From the NCBI RefSeq assembly GCF_019175285.1, contig NC_056530.1, positions 2,595,042 to 2,659,041 of the forward strand: 64,000 nt of DNA. Direction: 5' to 3'. Below are positions 1 through 12,700 of this stretch, in pieces. Every line of letters starts with the position of its first letter. The first letter of the stretch is position 1. Below the pieces are notes generated by a model, which was not told where the DNA came from, ran no database searches, and saw nothing but the letters and a program-made list of their open reading frames with translations. Position numbers and translations under genes: made by a program. The stretch is from Sceloporus undulatus. Its lineage: Eukaryota > Chordata > Lepidosauria > Squamata > Phrynosomatidae.

Positions 1-115
1 GACCAACTGCTATTTACATGTAGAGATATCTTGTAGCATGTTTGAGATTAACTGAAAAAAAGGAGAAGTTGGCAGCATGAGCTTTCATAGACTTCAGTCT
101 ACTTCCTCAGATGCA
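1..115. repeat. Foldback family C fragment
   Basis: One arm of a hairpin element whose complete copy lies at 55988-56212. Shared text includes the 'actgaaagaaagaagttggcagcatgagc' theme and 'agacttcagtctacttcctc'. It is cut by the window edge, so its true length is unknown. Confidence 0.65.
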
Positions 116-371
116 GTGGTGGCACTGTTATCTCCTTGGAGGATGAATCATACTTCCAGATAATTCACCCAGTACCAGAGCTTGGAAATGTGACATTTGG
201 GGCTCTGACTACCAGAATCCCAGACAACATGGTCACTGTGTCTGAGCTAAGGAGTTGTTGGAAATGTATTCCCAAGCACTGCTACTTTACTTTGAGACTG
301 ACCAGGAACCACTGGCACATGCAAATTGTCCAAGGTTAGGACATTTCCCCAAGAGTTGCAGCTCTGTTAAC

Positions 372-512
372 CACCCCATTCTGGCACAACTCTCTCCCAT
401 GACACTACATCACAAGTCTGCTCAACAGCAGCCAAGCATCGGTCATTGCAATTTGACCTGCTGTTCTGGGTTTCCTTAGATAAGGATTCTATGCCGTCTG
501 GGATCTCTTATC
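372..512 (+). promoter_or_regulatory. Putative erythroid promoter elements of RH (CACCC and two GATA sites)
   Basis: A CACCC box lies at 372-376. A GATA site, AGATAAGG, lies at 478-485, and an inverted one (CTTATC) at 507-512, about 125-160 bp upstream of the RH start codon. GATA1 and KLF1 sites of this kind drive red-cell genes, and mammalian RH genes are erythroid. The motifs are seen directly; that they act as a promoter is inference. No TATA box was recognised. Confidence 0.45.
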
Positions 513-636
513 ATATTCAAACTGTGTGTGCTGTCTCTCACACTCTCTTTTCTTCTAGTTGGGGCTTGTAGAACATTTCAACAGTAGCAAAAATATTAAT
601 GCCTACTTGTCTTTAATGGTGAAGTGAACAAAGAAA

Positions 637-784
637 ATGGCTTCCCAGTATCCTCCAAGTCTCCAAATTCGTCTGCCTGTCCTCATACTCTTTTTGGAAA
701 CTACTTTCATCCTGATATTTTGCTTCTGTTTTTCCTATGACCGTGACCCTCAGAATCTTCAAAAAGACCTTACTGTCTACCCAG
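637..784 (+). CDS. RHCE: RH exon 1
   Basis: Encodes residues 1-49 plus one base. It starts MASQYPPS and contains membrane helix 1 (about residues 13-33). The donor is ccag|gtatgt. The length of 148 bp equals human RH exon 1, which supports this ATG. Confidence 0.95.
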
Positions 785-3700
785 GTATGTTTGCCTACTG
801 TCAGAGCTGTAGATTTTATTATGTTATATTGGTACATGTGGCAAATTTTTCTCTGGTTCAGGAGACTGTGTCTGAGGTCTCTCCGTGGCACTTCAGGTGT
901 GGTGGTGCCTGCAGTTTCCCAAAATGTGAGAAACTCAGTTACACCTATTTATGGTTGCAGAAGCAATTTTAGCATTTTGGGTGTCAGATTTGTAGCTCAG
1001 TACTTGCTTTGCAGAAGGAAACCCGCAGCTTCAGTTTTTGACATCTCCAGGTAGGGATGTAAAAGACCTCTGTCTGAAACTCTGGACAACCAGTTCCAAT
1101 TACAGTTGTAGAGTTATTACACAGCTAGAAGAAACAAAGTTGGGAGATTTAGTTAGGGCAGGGCCTTCTCCATTGTGGCACCTTGTGTGTGGAATGATCT
1201 CCCCATCGGGGGGGAAATGGTGAGGTGGTCTTCTGCTGTCAGTTAAAATGTATTTTCCTATTATTTAGATTGTAATTTATTCCTGGCTTGGAATTATTTA
1301 CTATTAATTAATTGTTTTACTATCCTTATTAGGGTGGGGGTTTTTTGGTCACTGTTTTATTATTTATAGTCATCAGATTTATTTTACATTCTTCTTAATA
1401 CAAATATAATTGGTATTATTTTGAATATTTAAAAGAATAATGGAAAGGTTCTTCAATAGAGATGTGATCCTTTGTTAAATAATTGGCCCAGGCTTCCACA
1501 AGCTGTAGGTTATATAACCTTGGCAGGGTGATGAGCTAAGTCAGTCTGGGGGTGCATCTACACTGTAGAAATAGTGCGGTTTGACATCACTTTAAGTGAT
1601 GTAGCTCTATTCTATGGAATCTTGGGAGTTATAGTTTTACAAGCCTTCTCTGCCAAAGAATGCTGGTGCTTCAGAAAAGTACAAAACCCAGGAATCTGTA
1701 AGATGGAGCCAAGGCAGTTAAACTGGCATCAAACTGCAATATTTCTACAGTGTATATGCACTCTCGGACAGGTTAGGCCCCAGGTCTCCCAGTCAATCAG
1801 AAGGAGAAAGGGTTGGGGGATAAGGATCATGGAGGTGGTAGCTCATCCTCGTTGCCCAACACTGGCTTCTCCATGCTGTCAAGGCAAGTGGTATTAGAAG
1901 TAATAAGAGTCCAACCAATGTTTTGAATTCCTATAGAAGCCAAGGCACTGTGAGAAGGGGACTGGGGAAATTGCCTGTGCTTAGATCCAGCAGGCATTCA
2001 AAATAATGGCCAGGCACACTTTGGTCCCAATCCCGCCTGTCTCAGGAGCATGTGAGTGCCTTTTAAAGGAGCTGCTATTGCTGCTGTTTCCTCCTTCCAT
2101 GGTCGAGAGCATGAGGGCAGAGATAGGTAGGTGTGTGGGTTCACCTGTGCACATTCATGGAGGGTTGCAGGAGGATAGTGGTAGTAGCACTGGACTGGAA
2201 TGCAAAAGTAGCAGGGGATGCTGGGGGTTATTTCTGCTTGGTGCTCCATCAGTGGTAATGAATCTTAAATTATGGACAAGAGAGTCATACTTAGGAATGG
2301 GGTTGGGAAGAGGAGTGGAACTCTCCATCTTTCCTCTGTCTGGTGCTCCCCAAATTTGATTTGTCTAAAGAAAGCAACAACAGTGCATCCTTCCACGCAA
2401 CAGCTTTTGGTATTAGGACTTGCAAAGTCCCCCAAGCCAGCATTTTCTTCTTGGGTTGGATAATTACCAAGTTTTTGCCAAACTATTACCAACAAATGAG
2501 TACCATACATTTTAAACAATATTACTGTATATACTCATGTATAAGTCTAGAAATGTAGGTAAAAAAATTGACCCCAAAAAACTGAGTCGACTTATCCATG
2601 GGTCATTGTAGTCTTATTTAAAAGAAGGAACCATCCCCTGGTGAAAAGCAAGAAGAGTATCATCTGTCCTGGAAGCAATGACCCCCTCTACTCTTTCATA
2701 CATCCAGCCTTAAGAGTAAGCACAAAGAGTGATGTCTGCTGGAATTTTGTAAGTTCTTTGATATTGTTTTGCTTTGTTTAATCCTTTAGATCCTTTGCTA
2801 TATGCCCCTAAATTTTACCCTCGACTTAATCACAGGTCATAGCAAAATCCATAATTTTGGCCCCCAAATGTGACCTTGACTTATACATGAGGTCGACTTA
2901 TACTTGAGTATATACGGTATGTTGATTGTGAATGATCCAGATTTCCAACTTTCCTTTTAAGAAACTATTTCTCTGAAAGAGGACTGCTAAATATGATAAT
3001 GCCTACTTACAAAAGTCCAGGTTGGGGTACAATATCTTCTGAAAGCCTTTAGGTTGTTGGCAATATGCTGCCTTGAGAGAAGTGTCCAGACAGAGCCACA
3101 GAACTGCTTCCACACGAATGCCTTTTAACAGAGGCACTACTTTTCTTCTACCAGCTTGAAGCTGATTTTAAAATGTCATTTCAGATAACACTGAACCCAG
3201 CAATGTCCTTTCCAATGACAATTTTTCCCCCTAAAATATTTGTTCAACTGTAAAATCCCATTCATCGATGGATTCCTGTAATTTTAATTAGAAGCTTACA
3301 GAATTATCGAAGAGTAGATATGAGAGTTAGCAGGAAAGTTTTTTTAAAATCTAGTTCGGTTGCATTTACTTTAGAAGGGGCAAATTAACTATGATTCTAT
3401 ATTAAATTGGCATTTAAATTTAACTGTGTCAGTTAAAAGCCTTGGAAAGATTTAACATGCCATCTATGATTTATTTCCACTTCCCACCTGCAACCTCTGT
3501 TTTATGCTTCACAGAGAAGGAAACAGTCACTTTTGAAACCCCCATTTCTTGTCCACTCTACTAAAACTTTTTCATTTACTTCCCCTCCCTACCTTATAAT
3601 CTCAACCTCTTACCCTACTCTTTCTTTGGCTTACTGATTACAGGTATTTGATTGAAGTTTAAAAGGCAATTTAACATGCATATAATAGTACATTTCTCTC

Positions 3701-6700
3701 CTTCTGCCATAAATGCAATTAAGTTAGATGTTTGCTGACTGACAGTGAACTAAACATATTGGCCTTTTCTAGTAACATTCCTGTGTTTGGTCATTGTGTT
3801 ACGCTTCCGTCACATGAACGTTTAGACCTGAATCCTGCTATCTGTGCCTCATCAATGTTCTCTACTACACAGCATTTCAAGATGTCAATGTCATGGTGAT
3901 TCTTGGCTTCTCCTTCCTCCTGGTCTTTCTGAAGAGGTATGGCTTCAGCAGCACTGGATTCAGCCTCTGTCTTGCTGCCCTTGGAGTGCAGTGGGCTGTG
4001 ATTGTGAATGGACTCCTCTTCCATTTCTCAGATGGGGCAGTGAAGATAAACCTACAAAGGTAGTTAACATACTTTTTAATACCATTATTACTAGAATTCC
4101 CAGATTGGGCTGTCACAATTGGTTGGCCCCTCTTCTCTGGTCCTCAAAGCAAGGGGGAAGAACCTCAGAGCAAGAGCACTGTCTTGAAAGTATATGCATT
4201 TTCTCTCATTTACAGTCACCCTCCATATTTGTGGCTTTGATATTTGCGGATTTGGTTATTCACAGATTTCATTAATATGTTCTCTCTAGGACTGTCTGGG
4301 TCTTCCAGTGCAACTCTGTGGTCAACTTTAACCAAAAGTTGCACTGAAAGACCATTTGTAGCTACTCCAGTGCCATTCTATGGTCAGTGTATGTTGGACA
4401 TTGACCACAGAGTAGCACAGGAGGACCTAGAGATTCCTGGAGAGGTGTCCTTTCAGGTAAAAAAGTGTTTTTGTTATTTGTGGTTTTTCCATATTCACGG
4501 GGGTCTTGTTCCCCTAACCCTAGCGAATATGGAGGGACAACTGTATTAGTTTTTTTAAACGAATGGCATACTGTACAAGTATGATTGATGCTTAATGTAT
4601 TGTGTTTAATGACATCTTGAGGGTCTACACACCATGACATCTCATGGAACTTTCCCAAGGTATCAGCTTTTGACCCTGAACTCCCAGAGCCTGGGATGGT
4701 TCTAACCTCGCAACCTTTTCTAAAAAACAAAACAAAACAAAAAAAATGATGGGGTTCCCAGTTGTTTTAAAACAGGGGTGGGGAGAAATGTGGACTATGG
4801 ACTGCAAGTTCTCCCCAACTCCCATCTTTCAGGACCTGAAATCCCTACTAGTCTCCCTAGCCACCCCTTTTTTAAAATTGAATGATCTTTGGATGATTTT
4901 TGCCTGAAACATGCCAAAACTGTACAAAACACACTCAAATGGCCTCCCACCACCCAGAACTCACCCCCCCCCCCATGCTGCTATTTTCCCCTCCACTGGT
5001 TTGGGGAATTTGTCCCATCCCCCTATGTAGCTCCTGAGTCTTGTTTTAAAGAGTGATTGTCACATCTACATTTTGAAAGCTTGGGACTCACAGCAGTGTT
5101 ACGTTTAACTAATTCAGACTCTGGACACCATGGTCTTATTATCCCTCAACCATCCAATGACAGCATGCATTGGTTCATTTATGTCGAAAGGCCCTATGGA
5201 GGTGTGTAACATAAAAGTCAAGGGTACTTGTGTTCCCCAACTATTCCACTATAATTAGATGACATGGTGGCGAATCAGGTGATAGAATGCAACCTCAAAG
5301 AGGTTGAGGAGGAGGGAGTCCAATGGGGTACTTTGTCCAGAGGAAATTGCCTGCACATGGTTTAGATGGCTAGGTATTAACTCAAAATGTGGCAGTCAGT
5401 CCTGCTTCATCTGGAGCCTTCTGCTCATTCTGCAACTTGGATCCTCAATGTCTTCCCCTGTCCTGATGATTCCCTGAACAGCACAGCCCTACCAACAATT
5501 GACCCTTGAAACCAAGCCATTCCTTTGAAACATTGACACAATGAAACATTGCTTCCTTCTTGTCCAGTCTTTCCATGCTCCACTTTTTCAAAAGTGTTTA
5601 GTGGGCTTCTACTTTAGAAAAGGTTCTGGGACTTCTCTTTGAAGGAAGGAAACATAGCAGTGGAAGCTCAAGGTCTAAATATCAGAATCTATCAGGGACA
5701 TTCCTTATAGTCACCTTTGGTGAATCATGGGGTTCTTGCAGATGACGATTGACTGTGCCATTGATTGGTCACATTTACATCATTTATGGAATGCTGAGCT
5801 TCTGCATTTCTGATGACACTGTAACCTGCTTAAGAGTGGAAGAGCAGACTTGTGGTGCCTTTTAAAATTAAACCAACTTATGTCAGATTACGCTTTTCTG
5901 GCAACATTCCACTTCTTTGGGACTTCATCACACAACTTTTAAACTGCCATGCAACTTAGATAATAGCACCTTTGTCCATACCTGCGTGGTTAGCCCATAC
6001 TTTGCCATTCACAGCTAGTTGCAGGCCCTCTTTCTCTGAGGAATGAAGAGGGAACACAGTCTGTCCATAAAAACTGAAGGGAGCAACATCACAAGAGCCA
6101 TAGAGAACATGGATATAAGCTGCTTATATGGCTTCTGGGTTCCATAGAGATGCTACTGTTTATTATATTTCTTTCTTTTCCCCTTCCTTCCTTCTCCAAA
6201 GCATCCTGGAAGCCCTCATGACTGTAACCACGGTCCTGATTTCAGCTGGGGCAATTCTTGGCAAAGTCAACCTGATGCAGTTGATCTGGATGGCCATGGT
6301 AGAAGTGACAGTCTTTGCTGTGAACAGATGGGTGGCTGTGGATATCCTGCAGGTACAATTGACTTCTTTGCCAGAGTCTGGCAAAGTTACTTTTTTCAGA
6401 GTGCAGTTTCCAGAATCCAGCATGCTAAAATGATGGGATGCAGGGAGTTGATGTCCAGAAAAAGACACTTTGCCAAAGTACTTCTGAGATAATGGCAGGG
6501 CATAGAAAGCCATTCAGCAGAAGCAGCACTCTTACCTTTCCAAAGGTACCTTACCTTTTCTTCTGAGAAAGATGTCCATTTTTGTGGTTTTATGTTATGT
6601 GCAGCTTCCCTGGCTTTTCACTCTACATTTCCTTAACTGACAGTTTCAGTACAGTATTTTCCACAGTCACTCTTCCACTGTGTTAAGAGAGGTGCCAACC

Positions 6701-9700
6701 CTTGGTGCCTTTTATAATGAACTCTACATAAAAATTTTTTTGCTAGTTTGAACCAAAAGTCCTTCTAATGCAGCTTCCTCTTTCGCACCAGGGGAGCAAC
6801 CAGTTGGAAGTCTGCAAGCAGAATATGAAGTCAACTAACAACTCTCTCTTTCTGCTGCTCCCCAGGAGGCAGAATTTGATGGCTTACTGTCTCTGAACCA
6901 TGGAGGGTCTATTTAACTGTTGTACTATTGATAGACCTTCTGCCTTTCTTGAATTTGCCTGATCCATTTGTCCTGCAACAGTCTTTACCAAGCTTTATTG
7001 TTGTGTGCTGTCAAGTCGTTTTTGATTTTTAACAACCCTAAGGCAAGCATGGGGTTTTCTTGGTAGAATTTATTCAGAGGGGGTTTGTTATTGGCATCCT
7101 ATGAGGCTGAGGGAGTGTAACTTACCCAAAGTCACCCAGTGGGTTTCCATGACCAAGCCAGGTTTTGAACCCTGGTCTCCAGAGTCATAGCCCAGTGCTC
7201 AAACCACTACATCACACTGGCTTCCACCCTGGCAGCATCCAAATGTACCCTCTAGGACACTTCAAAGCTGGTTGGGAATGATGGTGATTGTAAACCAGTA
7301 CAGAGGCCTCCAATTTGGAGAAGACTGTTCTGTATCAGCCATTTTCTTTGAGGATGCATCTACACTGTAGAAATAATGCAGTTCAATGCCACTTTAGCAG
7401 CCATAGCTTAACCCCACAGCATCCTGAGATGTGTAGTTTAGTGAGGCACCAAGCACTCTTTGACAGAGACAGGGCAAAAGACTTGTAAAACTAAACATCC
7501 CAGAATTCCATACAGTGGAGCTACAGCACTTAAAGTGGCATCAAACGGTGTTATTTCTACAGTATAGATGCACCCTGAGTGTTTATTCTTATGTAGCAAA
7601 AACAGCACTGTGATCTTTTTGTAAGACAGTTCCCAGACTTCTCCACAATTGTTTTGCCCAGGACTACTACTTGTCAGTTGCCTCCCATACACCATCTGCC
7701 TTTTTTTTGTTTGTTTGTTTGTTTGCTTGCCATTTTAGAAACCTGGTAAATGAAATCCCTGAGAAACATCACCACTGGTGGGGAATATGGCAAGGCAAAA
7801 AGATTGTCAAGTTGCACCCTGTCTCCAGTTAAGCCCTGCACAAAAATATAGCCTCTCCACCTTTTTTGCACCACTATGGAAAAAGCTATACTAGCCAAAA
7901 TTACTGTCTTTGTCAGTCACTGCATCTGATGCCTTAGGCTGCATGTACACTGCGCAATTTGAAACCACATTAACTGCAGTGGTTCCATGTTATGAAATGC
8001 TGGGATTTGTAGTTTTGTGAAATATTTCACAGTCTTCATCAGAAAGCTCTGTTGTAACAATACACTACAAATCCCAGGATTTGATAGGATGGAGCCATGG
8101 CAGTTGAAGCAGTGTAAAACCGCATTAATTCGGCAATATGGCAGCATCAATAGGCAGTCCTTACTATTCCTAATTAGTTACAATATGTACTAAGTAGTGG
8201 TCCAGGTAGGCATTTATAAAGTAGAACAGATTTCACCCTTGCAGCTTCAGTCACCTACCCACACATTAGCACAAAGTACACCCCCACCCAGCAATATTGA
8301 ACCATTTCCTGTATTGCTATGTATATGTATTATCCTATTATTTCTTAGATTGTACTCCATAGGCAGGTTTACTCTTTTATATTTATTGTTTTTATGTACA
8401 GTGCTGTGCAAATCTACAGCACTATATATATTAATAATAATAATAATAATAACAACAACAACAACAATATCTGAAATAGCATATATATTTTTTGTCGTTA
8501 TCCATAGGTTAAAAGCCATGTGAGCTTGATGCATGTACATTTATTTGGGGCCTACTTTGGCATTATGGTCTCTTGGAAGCTCTACCATTCCTCTCTGAAC
8601 TCAAGAGTTGAGAAGGAACGATCAAAGCCAATTTCGGATATTTTTACAATGCTAGGTAAGTCTTTTGGTTAGTCTCCTAAAGCCAGGATGAGAAATCACA
8701 AAACAATATTTTTATACTAGACCTGAAACAATTATGTTGTCAGAAATCCCTCCAGCAGATTTTGTGGTGAACTGAGTTCAAGTGCAAAAGCAGTTTAAAC
8801 TCAATTAACTCAGCAAGGAGTAAAGGAGAGGAGGGGGCTAAAATCTCCCCTTTCCAGTCAGTTCAGGCAAAAGCAAACTGCTGCAGTTTTTCCTACCTTG
8901 TGTGTTCTCCCTCATTAATACATTTTCCTGTCTTGACCACACTCTGGTGTTGCTCGGCCATGCGTCCCTGTGAAACATTGGAGTGTATGGCAGTGGGCTG
9001 CATCATGATTTACATAGCTTTGGCATTTGCTATAGCTCTCTTTGGAAAAGAGGAGAGAAAAGAAATGCATAGTACATAAAAGTCCTGTTTTTGATTGCTT
9101 GTGTCAAAGCAATACATTTATCACAGGACTATAGCTGCATGTTTCACTGCCTAGGGAAGGGGAGATAATTAGGCATGGAGAAACGGTGGTGGAGCCCCCT
9201 GAGCTATTTTTCTGAGCCAAAAGGGAAAAAAGTCATTCTACCTGACTGTTTGCTTTTGTATGTAGTTTGCTCATTTTCTCTGATCCATCAAGAGGTTATT
9301 AAAACCTCATTATCATTGTGTGAAATTTTGTTACAAACTTGTGTTTGAAAAACACATAGAAAGAGTGGAAGGATTGCAAAAAGAGAACCATAATCAACCT
9401 GAGGGGAAATGTAGCAGATGATGCAGTAGGGGAAATGAGCATAGAATGGGTAAAAAGGTAGTACAGGAATACCTGACTACTCTAAATGAATTCAGGTCTC
9501 CAGGGCCAGATGAACTTCATCCAAGGGTATTAAAAGAGCTGGCAGAAGTCATCTCAGAACCACTAGCAATTATCTTTGAGATGTCTGGAGAACAGGAGAA
9601 GTCCCAGCAGACTGGAGGGCAAATGTTGTCCCCATCTTCAAAAAGGAACTGTAAGAGCTGTTCGACAATGGAATGTGCTGTCTTGAAGTGTGGTGGAGTC

Positions 9701-12700
9701 TCCTCCTTTGGAGGTTTTATAAACAGAGGCTGGAGTTCCGTATTTCAGGAATGCTTTAATTGTGTCTTCCTGTGGGGCAAGGGGTTGGACTGGATGGTCC
9801 TTGGGGTCTATTCCAACTACCTGATTCTTTGATTCTTTGAACTTCTGTTGCTAGCATTTCCAGATGCAGTATCTGAGCCAGAGATCAGTTCCTTTTACTT
9901 GCTGATAGACAAGCAGGTGACATAACAGTGCACTTTGCTGTGGTTGTTCTCTGTTTACCTCCCATCCCTGTAATAAATTACCAGCAGCCTGCACCTTTTG
10001 TTTCCTTTGAACATGGCATGCAGCGGGAGATCCTGTAACATATCTCCTTGACCCAACTCTTGTTTTGTTATGCATTAGATGATGGATAGACTAGACCCAG
10101 AATATAAATTATATACATAGTTGTGTGTATGTGGGGGGGGGGGGCACCCAAAGCAAAGTTGGTAAACAATAGCAATTTCCTTGCTTCACTTCTGGTATGT
10201 AGGAATAGATTGCTAGATTGAAAGCAGAAATCCAAAGTTTAGCCATGTTAGCCTGGAAAATCACTATGCAAAGAGATCTTGTGGAAGCTTTGAGACTAAC
10301 TGAAAGAAACATTCATCTGAGGAACTAGCTAGAAGTCTACGAAAATCAAACGCAGCAAATGGTGCCTTCTTACAGTTGTTGTGTGTCTTGAAATCCCAAC
10401 ATAAAAAACAGGGATAATAAATAAATACATACATACATAAATACAAGGATTGAGAACTACTGGAGGTGCCATTTTCCATCTACCAGTGAGTGCAACACAA
10501 TGTGTGAAAAACAGTCTTCTCAGGTATGGCATCCTAGTTGTGAAAGGCCTTCTCCTTCGACTCTATGGCAGCAATTCCAAAAGTGGGTGCTCCGAAAGTG
10601 GGGGCTGTGAAAAGGGGGTGGTGGAGGGGACTTCAGTGAAAGTAATGGTGTGCAAGAATGACAAGGGGAACCAGTGGCCTTTAAGACTATGGTAGGGATG
10701 AGGGCTGCATGAAATGTGACTTTTCAGGGTCCCTTAAAACCACTGTGCAGCCTCATTGATTGCTTTGTGTGATGGTGTCTCCTACTCCACCTGCCCACAC
10801 AAACTCACTCTTGCAGCACAATTTAGGGACAAACTGACTGGAGCCTCTTTGCTGCAAGGTTGGCACAGGTGAGAACCTTCTCGGTTGCTGTTCAGTTGTT
10901 GCTTCCAGGGTGACTGGATGCAAAGGGAAGCAGCAAATAAGCAGCCAGTGGAGCAGTGACTGAGAAGCCTCTCACCTGCACTAGCCTTTGCCACAAGACC
11001 CACATGGGTGAGAGGCTTCTTGGTTGCTGCTCCCACGGATTTAAAGGGAGCGGCGTTCAAAGTTGGTTGTTTTGCAGTAGAACAGTAGATCAAATATCAA
11101 GAAATATTCATTAGGGATGGTAGGGTTGTCGCCCAAGAGGAAAAAGGGTAGTAGGCTGAAAAAGCTTTCTGACCACTGCCCTAAGGCATAGAGACCCAAA
11201 TAGATCCCAACATCTGACGCAGGGAGCCAAGGGGGGTGAGATCAGGGTGATCTTCCACACCAGAGCAATTCAGATTGAAATTGAAGTGAGCTTGGAAACA
11301 ATTTTTGTGAATTTGCTTGTTACCGAATTCACAATAATCAGGAGTCACTTTGGACTGGCTTTGGATCTGACTTGGAAGTACTCCCCATAGAAAGCAATCA
11401 CGTGTAATAATGTATCACATTTTAACATGAATTTGCATGGTTGGACCAGGAGTGACTCTGGATTGGAGCTGCAAAACTCCTCGTCTGATAAGAGCCATTG
11501 TCTTCATTTCATCCTCAGGTTAAAAAAATTGCTTTTTATGAAAACCTTTGGGGATCCTACAATGTTATCTGATTTGTACATGTTCCATACCCTCCAATGA
11601 TTCCAGTTTGGCAGGGACTGTCCCAATTGATCCTCTGTTGTACCACTTTTTCAGCTGCTTTTAAAACATCCCAGTTTCTTTAAACTCCTGCATAAGTCCA
11701 TCTTAACACCATTGCAGCTTGCTCCTTTGGTCATTGTAGAGGTCAGAATTCAATAATACCCAACCAGTGACCAAAATCTCCCACCCTCCAAAATAGCTTT
11801 CTCAGCTGCAGCTGCCCAAGGAGAACGGTGGTCGATGGGAGGCTGTAATATCCAGTGTGGTGTAGTGGTCTGAGCATTGGACTAAAACTCTGGAGATCTG
11901 GGTTCAGTTCTGTGCTCATTCATGGAAACTCACTGGGTGATCTTGTACAAGTCACACACACTCAGCCTCAGAAAAACCCATGGCCTTAGGGTCTCCATAA
12001 GTCAGAAACCACTTGAAGGCATGCAACAACAACGATAGCTATGTTTCCTGATGCAGCAGCACAGCAAGTGTGTTTTTGTGTGTCATTTCCCCCTAATATA
12101 TATCCCACAGCAAGCAAGCAAGCAATAGAAATCCTGCATTTGAGCTAGGAACCTTGTAGCTTTTGACATGAAAGCATGAGATTTATGTCCTTAAACGATG
12201 TGCTGCGAACACACAGAAGAGTGTGGGAGTAACAATGTTAAATTTAAAGAAGGGGGGGGGAGGAAAAGGGAGGATTCAACCTACGCATCATTTTTGCTTT
12301 TAAATTCATTAAATTTAAAGAATTTAAAAGAAAAAAGATATGTAGATTGAATCCTCCCCTTTCCAATATCTTTCCTTTTTTCCCTAGCTCCTACCTTCTG
12401 AGTGTTTCCTCACTACTACCAGGTCCATTTCTGGTAATGGGGCTACTAACTGGAAGGAAAAGCAGTGGGGGAGAGGGGCGGTAGTGAAGCAAGCCCCAGT
12501 TTGGGGAAGAAACATTTGACGTTCCATTGATGCATGCCCTCTTTTCATCTTAAAAATTGGATTAGATCTGAAAAATTGGGAGATTTGCTGCCTAGCTGTT
12601 TGGGAGAATTGGTTGTGTTTGGCCTTGGAGCCCTCTGCAGGCAGAAGAGAAAAATATGTGTATGAAGCATCAAGCCTAGATCATAGGCAGCATGTATTGG

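Noticed and set aside
6998-7222. tRNA gene (B-box-like sequence)
   Set aside because: The tRNA-like head continues into a CORE-SINE core and tail, no cloverleaf can be formed, and many dispersed copies exist.
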